Positions 10,106 to 20,391 of a stretch of DNA of 64,000 nt are shown piece by piece (position 1 is the first letter of the stretch; every line of letters begins with the position of its first letter). A model generated the notes under the pieces. The model was not told the origin of the DNA, did not search any database, and worked only from the letters and a program-made list of their open reading frames with translations. Source of the DNA: Eustoma russellianum (lineage: Eukaryota; Streptophyta; Magnoliopsida; Gentianales; Gentianaceae); contig AP025067.1 in the NCBI GenBank assembly GCA_036186865.1, forward strand, positions 20,702,648 to 20,766,647, given 5' to 3'. Both the position numbers and the translations under genes were made by a program.

Positions 10106-13100
10106 GTACATAACATCAAAGAAAGACAAGTTGCTGGTTATAACAACAAAGAAGATGAAAAGAACAAAACCAATTGGATAGTTGATAGTGGTTGCTCAAG
10201 ACATATGACGGGCAACAAAAATTTGTTTAGCACACTTAAGAACGTTGCAAAAGGTGGCAAAGTTACCTTTGGAGACAACAACCAAGGCCAAATAATTGGC
10301 AAAGGCAAGGTTGGTGATCCAAACAAGTTTGAGATCAAAAACGTCCTACTTGTAAGTAACTTAACCTTTGAGCTTTTAAGTGTTTCTCAACTATGTGACA
10401 ACAACTTGAATGTTCTCTTCTCCTCCACCTCTTGTAAGATAATGGATAAAAACAATCAAGTTGTGTTAAAAGGAAAACGTGAAGGAAACATATATGTGCT
10501 TAACATGGATGATATGCTAAGTAGTAACACAAAATGTCTTGTTTCACATGAATCTGATCCCAATCTTTGGCATAGACGTTTAGGACACATTGGTATATCA
10601 ACCTTAGAAAAACTACACGCTAAAAGTCTTGTTAAAGGATTGCCTAAACTTAACTTGAATGATTATCAACTATGTGAATCTTGTATCAAAGGCAAACATG
10701 TTAGAGAATCCCTTAAGCCTAAAACCAAGGTCACAACATCAAGAATACTAGAACTCTTGCATATAGACTTATTTGGTCCATGTAGAACAAGAAGCTTAGG
10801 TGGAAGTTATTATGTATGTGTAATAGTTGATGATTTCTCAAGATATACTTGGACATTGTTTCTTGCTTCAAAAGATGAAAGTGCATCATCTATAGCTAAT
10901 CAAATTAGACAACTTGAAAATGAACATGAATCACATGTCATTAAGATAAGGAGTGATAGAGGTGGTGAGTTTAAAAATAGTGAATTAATCAAATTCTGTA
11001 ATGAAAAGGGTATAAAACATGAATTCTCCCCACCAAGAACTCCTCAACTTAATGGTGTAGTTGAAAGAAAGAATAGGACTATTCAAGAAGTAGCAAGAAC
11101 AATGATGGTAGAAAACAAAGTACCTAAATTCTTATGGGCTGAAGCAGTAAACACTTCAAGTTATATGATCAACAGACTATCAATAAGAAAGAAATTGAAC
11201 AAAACACCATTTGAAATCTTAAATGGACGACTCCCAAAAGTAAACTATCTAAAAGTCTTTGGTTGTAAATGCTTTGTATTGAACACAAAAGATAACTTAG
11301 ATAAGTTTGATCCTAAGTCTGATGAACATATATTTGTGGGATATTCAATGAACTCTAAAGCATATAGATGTTATAATGCACAAACAAGAAAGATAGTTGA
11401 ATCTATACATGTAAAGTTCAATGAAAATGCATATCTCCAAACAAGTAATCAACATGAAATCAATGTACCAAATGATCAAATACTTCATGATGAAGATGAA
11501 CTTATCCTACCACCTACAAATGATAAAATTGAAACACCAAATCAAACTCTTGAAATGCATGAAGTTCAAACTCCCCCTACACAAGAACATAATGAAGAAA
11601 ATGTGCCTAACCAACCTATTGAACATCATGAACCTATTGAAGATGCACAACCAAGTAATTGGTGGCAAATAAGAGATAAACAAAAGCATCCTCAAGAACT
11701 TATAATAGGAGATGTAAATCAAGGGGTTAGAACACGTAGGCAAATAGATCCTAATGAATATGATCAATGGCATGCACTTATATCCCAAATTGAACCCAAG
11801 AATGTGAATGATGCCTTAAACGATGCATATTGGATAGATGCAATGCATGAAGAGTTAAACCAATTTGAAAGAAACAATGTGTGGGATTTAGTACCTAAAC
11901 CCGAGGATAAATCAATCATTGGAACTAAATGGGTGTTTAGGAACAAAATGAATGAACAAGGGGTTGTAGTAAGAAATAAAGCAAGACTTGTAGCTCAAGG
12001 ATATAATCAAGAAGAGGGTATTGATTACGATGAAACATTTGCCCCCGTAGCAAGATTAGAATCCATACGCCTCTTATTAGCTTTTGCATGTTATAATAAC
12101 ATCAAATTATTCCAAATGGATGTTAAGAGTGCATTCTTAAATGGCTATATCCAAGAAGAAGTTTTTGTTAAACAACCACCAGGCTTTGAAGATCCAAAGA
12201 ACCCTAATCATGTATATAAACTTAAGAAAGCCTTATATGGTTTGAAACAAGCCCCCCGTGCATGGTATGAAAGATTTGCCAACTTTTTACTAAGTAACAA
12301 CTTTCAAAGAGGAACCATAGATAGTACCTTATTCTTGAAAAAGAAAGACAAAGATTTGCTTGTAATACAAATATATGTAGATGACATAATCTTTGGTTCA
12401 ACTAATCCTAACTTAGTAAAAGACTTTGAAGATTGTATGAAGTCTGAGTTTGAAATGTCTATGGTTGGTGAATTAAACTATTTCTTAGGCTTGCAAATAA
12501 AACAAACATCAAGAGGTATACATATCAATCAAGCCAAATACATAAGAGATATGATAAAGAAATTCAACTTTGAAAACTTGAAACCATCTCCAACACCAAT
12601 GTGTACTTCAACAAAATTAGACAAAGATGAAAATGGTGTTGCATTTGATGAAAAACTATATAGGTCTATGATTGGTTCATTGCTATATCTAACTGCTAGT
12701 AGACCTGATATTATGTTTGCAGTATGTATGTGTGCAAGATTTCAAAGTATGCCTAAGTTGTCACACTTTAAAGCTGTAAAAAGAATATTTAGATATCTTC
12801 AACATACACCAACATTAGGCTTATGGTATGATAGACAATCTAGTCTAAGTCTACATGCATATTCAGATGCAGATTATGGTGGATGTAGAGTAGATAGAAA
12901 GAGCACTAGTGGAACATGTCAATTCCTAGGAAACTCACTAATATCTTGGTTTTCAAAGAAACAATCTAGTGTTGCACTTTCTACTACTGAAGCAGAATAT
13001 ATGGCTTTAAGTCTATGTTGTACTCAACTATTATGGATTAAACAACAACTTTCAGACTTTGAAATACAAGTAAATAATATCCCCATCTATTGTGATAGTA

Positions 13101-13318
13101 CAAGTGCTATAAATTTGTCTAAAAACCCTGTACTACACTCTAAGGCAAAGCATATAGAAGTACGTTATCATTTTCTCCGTGATCATGTTAATCTTGGACA
13201 TATACACATTGAACATGTTAGAACTGATCAACAAGTAGCTGACATATTCACTAAACCCCTTAATCAAACTATCTTTGAGCATTTACGTGCAAGACTTGGA
13301 TTAATTGCTCACACCTGA
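10106..13318 (+). CDS. pol: SIRE-1 Pol: protease, integrase, RT, RNase H
   Basis: Open from just after a TAG at 10103; the first Met is 10205, giving 1037 residues. The protease motif WIVDSGCSRHMTG begins before that Met, so the true frame must start upstream and be reached by splicing, frameshift or another route. In the 1037-residue numbering: pre-integrase zinc motif HRRLGH...CESCIKGK at 123-164; integrase D188, D251, E287 (HIDLFGP, RSDRGGEF, NGVVERKNR); RT from about 560 with the active site YVDDIIFG at 724-731; RNase H with SDADYGG and STTEAEYMA (about 885-935). No inactivating change was seen. SIRE-2 Pol is the same length with about 17 substitutions by eye. Confidence 0.95.
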   Translation, partial: VHNIKERQVAGYNNKEDEKNKTNWIVDSGCSRHMTGNKNLFSTLKNVAKGGKVTFGDNNQGQIIGKGKVGDPNKFEIKNVLLVSNLTFELLSVSQLCDNNLNVLFSSTSCKIMDKNNQVVLKGKREGNIYVLNMDDMLSSNTKCLVSHESDPNLWHRRLGHIGISTLEKLHAKSLVKGLPKLNLNDYQLCESCIKGKHVRESLKPKTKVTTSRILELLHIDLFGPCRTRSLGGSYYVCVIVDDFSRYTWTLFLASKDESASSIANQIRQLENEHESHVIKIRSDRGGEFKNSELIKFCNEKGIKHEFSPPRTPQLNGVVERKNRTIQEVARTMMVENKVPKFLWAEAVNTSSYMINRLSIRKKLNKTPFEILNGRLPKVNYLKVFGCKCFVLNTKDNLDKFDPKSDEHIFVGYSMNSKAYRCYNAQTRKIVESIHVKFNENAYLQTSNQHEINVPNDQILHDEDELILPPTNDKIETPNQTLEMHEVQTPPTQEHNEENVPNQPIEHHEPIEDAQPSNWWQIRDKQKHPQELIIGDVNQGVRTRRQIDPNEYDQWHALISQIEPKNVNDALNDAYWIDAMHEELNQFERNNVWDLVPKPEDKSIIGTKWVFRNKMNEQGVVVRNKARLVAQGYNQEEGIDYDETFAPVARLESIRLLLAFACYNNIKLFQMDVKSAFLNGYIQEEVFVKQPPGFEDPKNPNHVYKLKKALYGLKQAPRAWYERFANFLLSNNFQRGTIDSTLFLKKKDKDLLVIQIYVDDIIFGSTNPNLVKDFEDCMKSEFEMSMVGELNYFLGLQIKQTSRGIHINQAKYIRDMIKKFNFENLKPSPTPMCTSTKLDKDENGVAFDEKLYRSMIGSLLYLTASRPDIMFAVCMCARFQSMPKLSHFKAVKRIFRYLQHTPTLGLWYDRQSSLSLHAYSDADYGGCRVDRKSTSGTCQFLGNSLISWFSKKQSSVALSTTEAEYMALSLCCTQLLWIKQQLSDFEIQVNNIPIYCDSTSAINLSKNPVLHSKAKHIEVRYHFLRDHVNLGHIHIEHVRTDQQVADIFTKPLNQTIFEHLRARLGLIAHT

Positions 13319-13367
13319 CTCCTACACCGTGCACATAGTTCAGTCTTTTGCATAATTTACAAAATTA

Positions 13368-13570
13368 AGGGGGAGAGACATATGTATATCATGTTAAGGG
13401 ATATGTATATCATGTTAAGGGGGAGATAACACATTAAAAAGGGAGAGATATATGTATAACACATTAAGGGGGAGCAGCTTAACTTGATTTAAAGAGAAGC
13501 TTATACTTGATTTAGATGCTTAATATACACATATGTGGGGTAATTTTGCAAATCATCAAAAGGGGGAGAT
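13368..13570 (+). other. polypurine tract cluster of SIRE-1
   Basis: AAAAGGGGGAGAT at 13558-13570 abuts the 3' LTR and is the likely plus-strand primer. At least four further TTAAGGGGGAG / AAAGGGAGAG copies lie upstream (about 13368, 13413, 13440, 13464). Multiple PPT-like tracts are a described trait of Sireviruses. Confidence 0.85.
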
Positions 13571-16356
13571 TGTTGTGATATATCATGTTTGAATGATTGC
13601 AAAATGCATATGTGATATGTGAGCATGTAGATTGTTGTGATATATTGCAAAATGCATATGTGAGCATGTATGTGTGTATAACGTTTAAAGTATATGTGTG
13701 CATGAGATTGAATTTATGAGCTAAATGTGAAATTGATTGAATGAATCAAGATTGAACAAGTTTGATTAAGATCATGAGATTGAACTTGGCCAATTCAATC
13801 ACATGTCTAAATCAAGATATGTTCAAACTGATCTTAGATGATATATATGCCAATACATGTTAATTATATGATCTAACCAAGCCTTGAAGTCACATGACTT
13901 ACAATATAAGGCAAATTGCTCGGTTTAGTATCCTATTGCAGGTTTTGGTTCATATCTTGGGCAAATGAACTCCAAATTGAGTGATTCAAAAGCCCACATG
14001 ATCCTTATTCAATTTAGAATCTAATTGGCTGAGGAAAAGCATGCTTGACACGGATAAAAACTGACTTGACACGGTGGTGAAGCTTATTGATCTTTATAAG
14101 GGCTATCTTGGTAATTTCACCATTTGGACTTCTCATTCTTATTTGGTCTTCTTCCAACGGATTTATATGATCATATGACACTTTTATAAGTCATGTCACA
14201 TCATGGCAAAAATGAATCTGGAGCAGCACCATGTCTAGGTTCATCCTAGGACAAAATTCCTATTTTTGTGCTAAGGGGTATTCTGGTCTCTTCACTTGCC
14301 AATGGGTCTTCCAACGTGTTATATATTGTTTATATGATGTTTATATGTGTTTATGTCACATATGGTACGTGCCCAATATTTATGGAAATGGGCAGCATGG
14401 TATCTCAATTGGAATTCTTATATTATGGTGATCACATCTATGGTTTTCTTGGAATTCTTGGCATTCTTCATATGGTATTCTATGCTACATGTTGAAGACA
14501 TAAATGACTATATATTATATGTGTGCACACGGATACACATGGATATTGGCGCACAAACATTCAGATTTTGAACAAGTCAAAGCAAGTTAAAAGAAATCCT
14601 ATTTTATTGCTGATTTCAAATGGTTATCCTTGCATATATTTCAACGGCTACTTGGGTCAAAATTGGAGCAAAATTTCGTGTGATATATGGTCAAGGTTCA
14701 GATTATATTGTGTGACAAAAAGCAAGTCCTACAATGTAGCAAAGTTGGAGCAAAAATCTCTCAACCAAGAAAGCAAAACCAAACGGCTATATGTTCAAAG
14801 TTGAAGACTAATTCAAATTCAAAGTCAAGGTGATTTCTATCTATCTTTGAACTATTCTCCAATGCCTTGATTCTAGGCATTCCAACGTCCATTTGATGTT
14901 CAAAATGAGGAGCCAAATTTGTTCAAAATACATGCCAATTCAGCTGCATACATGGCAAGTTATTTACACATGGACATTGCTGATTGGAGCTGCCTCTTAA
15001 ACGTTCAAATGGAGTTATTTTCCACCTCAGCTCCAACGTCTATAATGGATAAAATGAAGGATAAAAGTTCAGATTGGAAGACCATTTCAAAGCATCAAAA
15101 GATCAACTTTATCTTGAAAGTCAAATGCTGAATTTGAATAGCTAGAAAGGTGCTGAAATCTCTCAATCTTCTCAACCATTCCAACGTCTCTTTGAGGAGC
15201 CTTTAGGCTGTCCTCTTGGCTATAAATAGCTCCAAAGATGAAGAGCAAAAGTGCACCAACGAAAACAAAAGAAAGCAAGCAAGACATTCAGCTCTTTGTC
15301 TCCATTCTTCTCTTCTATTCTTCTATATTGAAGAACACATTTGCAGCAAGCTTTATGATTGTATAGTTCTTCATTTCTTGTCATTTCAACACCTTTTAAA
15401 CGACATATTGTAAAGGAGAAGCTGGTGTATAAAGCTTACTCCTTAGAGGTGAGCAAAAGGTGCAAAGGTGCAAAGGTGAAACAAACTAGTGCTGATTTTC
15501 AGTTTTGGTGCAGCCTCTTGAAGAAGTTGGTGAAAAGCTTCTTCCTTTGGCTTTGTAAGGTGATTTTGGTGTTTGGTGTTTAGTGAAATCCAAGAGAAGG
15601 TGTCTCTTGGGACTGGAGTAGGTCACATTGACCGAACCAGGATAATTCCTTGTGTTCTTTACTTATTTTCTGCACTTACTGTTTTCTGCCTGAGAATTAC
15701 ACTAACTTGGCACGCATAATTGAACAAGCAAACAGTCTTAGAATTGCATGAATTTTGGATATATTATACTTCAATGTGTTAGCTTTCATTAGCCGCAAGA
15801 ATCACTAAATTCTAAGGAGTTTAGCATATTCAAATCGTCTTCACAAAATTGTTGCTACATTCTGTGAACAATTCTGACCAGTGTGCAAAACTTGTTCAAT
15901 TTGAATAGGTTATCCTGCGAATCTTGAAGTGAGCCTTATATCAAATTAAACTAGACATCATAAGGTTTAATTTGACATAAGATTCATCAAAATAGCACGG
16001 GTAGATTTTGAGATATCATCGTTTGAAGTTAAGCTAACATTCTGCCTGAAACTGCCAGAATTGCACACTTTACTTTTCTTGCTTATTTGAACGTGCTAAC
16101 TTGCTTGGAATTGACTGAAATTTTTATGACATACTATAAACATTCTAAACTTGATCTCTGCCAAGTTTGAGAGCTTGCACAGGTGTATAAGTGGTTCAAC
16201 CAAAGCACTCAAAACATTGAACTGTTTCTGGAAATTCCAGAATCTGAGGCTAAAGAGGCAAAGGGGTCTTCAAACAAGCTTTTGAAGGTAATTGTAGTGT
16301 AATTTCCGCTAACCCACTATTCACCCCCCCTCTAGTGGTGCTATACAGGTCCAACA
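13571..16356 (+). repeat. 3' LTR of SIRE-1
   Basis: Starts TGTTGTGATA after the PPT and ends GGTCCAACA. It is 2786 bp, one C shorter than the 5' LTR in the C run before tctagtggtg. The TATA box is at 15221-15228. Confidence 0.95.
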
Positions 16357-16995
16357 AAAAAGTCCTGAGGCACCTATTTCTTCATATATATACATTATAC
16401 TTTATGTTTATAATAGGTACTGTATAATGAACTTCTCAAAAGATAAACATGACTTCCTACCACTTCCAGTGGAAGCGAGTATCCAACAACAAAAGATAAA
16501 CATGACTTCCTACCACGGCACTAAAACATGGAGAGTATTCTAATCTTATTTCTACATGTCCAAACTCCTATATCCCTCCTTTAAGATGCTTATGAGCACC
16601 GGATTGAAAGTCACCACACATCTTATATTTACAGAATGCCTTACTTTTCATGTTGGAAAAAACAAGAACTCCAAGAAATTAGCACAAGTAATTCCAATAA
16701 AACTCTTTTAAAGGAAAAGTTAAAATTATTCCCACCAAGGGAAAGTGGGAATTCATCCATTAAAAGAAAAAAAAAGGAGCCGGAAAAGAAAATTCACAAA
16801 ACTACCTTGTCATTAAATTAAACATCAAAGTTCAGATGATTTTAACTTCAACACTAATGAACCAACAATACAAAATACTCAATCCAACAGAAAATAGTCC
16901 CATCTACCCGTCCTTCCCTCAGGGGCCCCCCAAAAACAACATATGAACTTTAGAAGAGCAATTGAGGGAGAAAAGAAAATGGATGATGGGTTTAC
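16357..16995 (-). other. remaining intron 1 of the NUP160 pseudogene
   Basis: Begins with the right AAAAA TSD (16357-16361). No coding potential was found. A 26-bp direct repeat (aaaagataaacatgacttcc...) occurs at 16438 and 16491. With the short piece at 4838-4943, the intron before insertion was about 740 bp. Confidence 0.65.
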
Positions 16996-17183
16996 GAAAA
17001 GACATAAGTAGGAGGGTTCCCAAGAACAGAACAGGAGCCCAAGTCTTGACTAGGAGTAGAAGAAGAAGACGAAGTAGATGAAGAAGGAAATATGAAAGAA
17101 GAGACTAAGACTTGAAACCAGTTGACTGGATCGCTGCCAATAATGGGAACTTCCATCCCTGCCAAACAAGATTTTCTACCCAT
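16996..17183 (-). pseudogene. NUP160: NUP160-like exon 1
   Basis: ATG at 17183. The frame runs MGRKSCLAGMEVPIIGSDPV, then a Ser/Thr-rich stretch, then CSVLGNPPTYVF, and reaches a GTAAAC donor at 16995 just before an in-frame TAA. The MEVPIIGSD and NPPTY signatures are typical of plant NUP160 N-termini. An 85-bp duplication in the leader creates a second ATG at 17268 in an equivalent context. This exon itself looks intact; the defects are in exons 2 and 3. Confidence 0.75.
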
Positions 17184-17351
17184 TGTAATTCTTGCTCTCT
17201 TTTTTCCCCTTTCCTCTTTTCCGATTGCTTATTTATGCACTTCAAAACCAAGATTCTGTGGGAAACATCGTAATTCTTGTTCTCTTTTCATCCCTTTCCT
17301 CTTTTCTGATTGCTTATGTATGCACTTCAAAACAAAGATTCTCCGAGAAAC
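17182..17351 (-). repeat. 85-bp tandem duplication in the NUP160 leader
   Basis: 17182-17266 and 17267-17351 are near-identical units with period 85 and about a dozen differences. Both include the ATG context, so a second ATG at 17268 precedes the main start. It opens an eight-codon upstream frame (MFPTESWF, stop). Confidence 0.8.
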
Positions 17352-17517
17352 TTGCAAAATCACATAGTTGAGGGGAGGGAGGAGTGGGAAGAGACGTTGA
17401 GGAGGAAAGGACAGAGGGAGGGAGCGGGGCTCTGGAAACGGCACAAATAGAATGCCCTCAGGAAAACCTCCGAAACAACTGAAGACCATTAGTATCTATT
17501 CAGACTATTTGGGAAAG

Positions 17518-17525
17518 TATATATA
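17518..17525 (-). promoter_or_regulatory. TATA-like element upstream of the NUP160 exon 1
   Basis: TATATATA read on the minus strand, about 335 nt upstream of the exon 1 ATG, with C/T-rich leader sequence in between. No other element was resolved in 17353-17583. Confidence 0.35.
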
Positions 17526-17583
17526 AGAAATTAAAAAAAGAAAGGGAATAAGAAAAAGAGACACGAGAAAAATTCCAGTAGAT

Positions 17584-17612
17584 ATCTTTAATACTCCATT
17601 AGTATTAAAGAT
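17584..17612. repeat. perfect inverted repeat, 12-bp arms
   Basis: ATCTTTAATACT, spacer CCATT, AGTATTAAAGAT. It may be a hairpin or a miniature-element end; no partner terminal repeat was identified. Confidence 0.7.
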
Positions 17613-17890
17613 CATGTGTAATAGAGCACTGCTTTTAAAAAGATATTACATCTGACATAAAAAAATAGTAATACTTGATTTTTTTTATATTTTAGTTCAA
17701 AATAAATTATAAAAAATATCAATTATTACAATATTTTTACAATGAGTATTACTCAACACTTAGGTACTATAAATTGGAAAGAGTATCTACAAACTAAGAT
17801 AAATGTCTATATACACATCACTTCACTTTTTGCAAAAGGACTTTTTGCAAAAGTAAAATTAAATTAGAAATCCAATGTATTGATTGTAGT

Positions 17891-18070
17891 AAGGTTGTAT
17901 CCGATGTACTAGGCTCCCGCATTTGTATAGAGTTTGGGGACGGGTCAGATCGTTTCACGATCTGACGCAGCCTTATATTACAGTTTGTGCAAGAGCCTGT
18001 TTTTGTGGTTCGAACCTGTGGTCTCAAAGTCACAAAGCAATAATCTTAATAATTGGTCGAAGGGTCGCGC
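17891..18070 (-). mobile_element. tRNA-derived SINE, 180 bp
   Basis: Flanked by a perfect 13-bp direct repeat TATTGATTGTAGT at 17878-17890 and 18071-18083. Read on the minus strand it has a pol III B box GGTTCGAACC (18009-18018), then aggctcttgca...taaggctgcgt...tgacccgtccccaaactc...gcgggagcctagt, the layout of a common angiosperm tRNA-head SINE family. The A box is degraded. The head is on the right and the tail on the left. Confidence 0.85.
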
Positions 18071-18083
18071 TATTGATTGTAGT

Positions 18084-18784
18084 CATAATTCCAAATGGTT
18101 CCAGAATTTAGAATCCTCAATTTTTAATTACTGTGAATATAAGGTTGTTCTTGCTGTAGTGTGGTAAAAGTTTGAAGCAACTGTTTATCCTCCTTCCCCG
18201 CAATAGTAATACATCATAGTCGGATTTGATATCTTGTATTTGCAAGAAAAGAAACAAATTAAAAGTTTTAATAAATTTATAAAATTTAAAAACAAAGAAC
18301 GCGCTTATATAACATACTTTGTTTTGTAGATACCACTTACGTAATGTAATCTGGCTCTAAATTAATAAACTATATTTGATAAGTTTCTATGGAAAAAGAT
18401 ATGGAAATTGACTTATGAACTAATATCTAGTGCAAAAGTGAATTGTTTATATGATCTATATAGATCATTTATTTGTTTAGCATTCTCGGTACATATTTTT
18501 TTAGTTTGAACAGGATCTTTCATTCAACTAAAGTAGACAAAATTTCAATCGTAATTGTGCTATGCTATGCATCATATACAATCTTTACATGATCTCTAGT
18601 AGCCTATCAATACTAGGCAATATAAAAAAACCCCTGCCCACCTAACTTTTCACAAAGACAAGTCGTCCAAGCATTTTCCATTTTCATTGTACGCTCATTT
18701 CAAATCAACACCACAGTGTCTCAAAAAACCAACCTCGAGTTCAACATGACATTGCTAGGTTGCTGTCCCAAACTAGACTCAAAC
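18084..18784. other. AT-rich intergenic, nothing recognised
   Basis: No gene, repeat or element was recognised between the SINE and the possible exon at 18785. Confidence 0.45.
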
Positions 18785-18918
18785 CTAATTCTTCACATTC
18801 AGTTCCTCAAACAAATGGGTCCAAGAGCTACCAGTCTCCAACTTTTTTTTGCTACCACACAAACGGATACCAGGCAAGTTAATCTCGGCCTCTTTGTGGC
18901 ACAAAGGGCATAGAAGAT
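18785..18918 (-). CDS. possible last exon of an unrecognised host gene
   Basis: On the minus strand an open stretch encodes CPLCHKEAEINLPGIRLCGS, then a Lys-rich turn, LETGSSWTHLFEELNVKN and a TAG stop at 18785-18787. The CX2C pair plus a later Cys suggest part of a small zinc-binding fold. A plausible acceptor (...GTCAAG) precedes it near 18919. I do not recognise the protein. It could be a gene remnant, because the adjacent DNA on the right is the old Copia. Confidence 0.3.
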
Positions 18919-19015
18919 CTTGACTTAACCTTCTTTAGTCACAAGAATATTATCACACATGATCAAAAATCCACTTAGTCAAACTATATTTAGAATTAAA
19001 TTAAAATATTTTACA

Positions 19016-19599
19016 CCCCTAGAGCTCCTCTGATTGAAAAATATCTGCGAATTCATATTCTGTTTTCTGCGTTTAAATTTTCTCTTCAATATGACCACAC
19101 CCTTCAGCCCTGCTGAATATACTGAGGCAACGTCTACTTCTGATCAATCATCAAGAGTAGTGCGTGGTCCTCATCTTAATGATGATTCCTCCATAGCCAT
19201 TATCAGTCACAAACTAAACAGAGACAACTCCCTCTCATGGTCTTGAGGGGTAGAAATGTATATCACCGGTAAAGTCAAGAAAGAATACTTATATGGGACA
19301 CTGCCTATCCCATCTGAAACTGATGTAAAACTTCCTGTTGTGGAAGTCAGAAAATAGTATGATAATGTACTGGCTGATACGTTCTATGCAGCCAGACATT
19401 GCTGATGATTCTATAATGTACAATACTGCAGCAGAAATATGGGATGCAGTCAATGAGATGTATTCCAAACAGGATATAACATCTCAGAATTATACGAAGT
19501 TGAAGCTCATCTTCATGAGCTAAAACAAGGAACTCTTGTTGTCCACAAATACTACACATTACTTACCAAAGCGTGACAGCAAATTGATACTTTTGAAGT
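19016..19599 (+). pseudogene. old Copia gag, N-terminal part (broken)
   Basis: Reads MTTPFSPAEYTEATSTSDQ (from 19091), ISHKLNRDNSLSWS then a TGA in place of a codon in the Gag domain, MYITGKVKKEYLYGTLPIPS, a frameshift near 19335, then NSMIMYWLIRSMQPDIADDS and AAEIWDAVNEMYSKQD. This is the Copia Gag_2/UBN2 domain. A decayed PBS (tagagctcctctgattg) lies just before it, near 19018; the 5' LTR is missing. The fragment stops at a TSD-like GAAGT (19595-19599). The same gag continues at 48230, on the far side of the nest. Confidence 0.75.
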
Positions 19600-20140
19600 A
19601 TTGAGAAAAAGGGGTTTGAGTGATTACAAAATGCATGATTTAAATAACGTGTATTAAAGAAATGCATGACACGTTTATGACTTGACACATTTTTGCATGA
19701 AACCTGCCTTATATAGTTCATATATAATGTTGCGTACTAACAAGCCATGAAGTTTTAAAGCTTACATAAAATGGCGAACATTTGTTGTGTTTGAACTATT
19801 TTCAGGTGCCACCATTAATGAACTAAGTACTAGTTAAATAAACTAAGTAGTTCATTAAAGGAAGCCATATTTGGAGAAGGCACAAAGGCAACAAATTGAG
19901 GAATGGAAAGTTTTCTCCTCCCCTATCACACGCCGTTGTGTGTGTATATATATATATATAATTTTCTCTCTGGCTATGCCCTTCTTCTTCGTTGAAACGC
20001 CCCGGCGGCGGCGGTAGGCTGCCGCCTTCCGCTGCCTCTCTCATTGCTACCCGATCAATTCTACAACATTATTCACTCTACCCTTTTCTTCTCTGCACCT
20101 GGCTCTTACAATGTGAGATACACAACCCTCCAAAAACCTG

Positions 20141-20391
20141 GTGATCGCGGATCGCATTGTTCCGGCGTCGACGAAATCATACGCGTCGCTGTTTCAGACA
20201 GCGTCAACACCGGTCACGTTGAAACAAATACAGCATTTCAAAGGCATCCCTATGATCACATTCACAGATGAGGAAATACATTCTTTGGCTGCACCTTTCC
20301 ATTTTACACTTGTGGGCACATTCTGGTATGGCCATCCCCCTCTTGCAACCATCCATTCCGCCATTGATCAAATAGGTTTTAATGGATCAGT
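20141..20391 (+). pseudogene. LINE ORF1, N-terminal part
   Basis: Reads MIADRIVPASTKSYASLFQ, then FHFTLVGTFWYGHPPLATIH and AIDQIGFNGS, the start of the DUF4283 nucleic-acid-binding domain found in plant LINE ORF1 proteins. The CRM element begins at 20392. The continuous frame to 20584 is a chimera: its last 64 codons belong to CRM Pol coding that extends into the CRM LTR. The ORF1 frame resumes without loss at 39899. Confidence 0.8.
20387..20391. other. target-site duplication of CRM, left (TCAGT)
   Basis: TCAGT precedes TGATGAGC. The same five bases follow the right LTR at 39894-39898. Confidence 0.93.

Larger units (their letters stand above)
4944..16356 (+). mobile_element. SIRE-1: complete Sirevirus/Maximus-type Copia element, 11.4 kb
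   Basis: The element has two long LTRs (2787 and 2786 bp), an initiator-Met PBS, gag and pol frames, a cluster of polypurine tracts and a 5-bp TSD. The domain order in pol (protease, integrase, RT, RNase H) is that of Copia. The long LTRs, large gag with coiled coil, and multiple PPTs fit the Sirevirus/Maximus lineage. The only LTR differences I noticed are one substitution (near 5751 versus 14375) and one C in a homopolymer, so insertion was very recent. It sits in intron 1 of the NUP160 pseudogene, in opposite orientation. There is no envelope-like ORF: only about 250 bp separate pol from the 3' LTR. Confidence 0.95.
4424..17183 (-). pseudogene. NUP160: NUP160-like nucleoporin gene, 5' fragment, broken
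   Basis: Three exons on the minus strand match the N-terminus of plant NUP160, the scaffold nucleoporin of the NUP107-160 (Y) complex of the nuclear pore. Exon 1 (17183-16996) encodes the MEVPIIGSDPV segment to PPTY. Exon 2 (4837-4706) encodes NQPNVVEIVEL and then GLQIWFPEA...FICKNE. Exon 3 (4580 to about 4424) encodes LYTVTVSGVAYLIRLR and YASCS. Splice sites fit: exon 1 ends TTTC/GTAAAC and exon 2 follows CAACAG, restoring one frame. Defects seen are a one-base loss in exon 2 (near 4768), an in-frame TAG in exon 3, and no recognisable exons beyond about 4424, although the full protein is around 1,500 residues. Intron 1 holds SIRE-1. The identification rests on recalled family similarity, not a search. 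Confidence 0.78.

Noticed and set aside
13319..13570. Envelope-like ORF as in some Sireviruses
   Set aside because: Only about 250 bp between pol and the LTR, filled with polypurine repeats; no frame.
18009..18018. tRNA gene because of a GGTTCGAACC B box
   Set aside because: No cloverleaf was found; the box lies in a SINE flanked by a 13-bp TSD.
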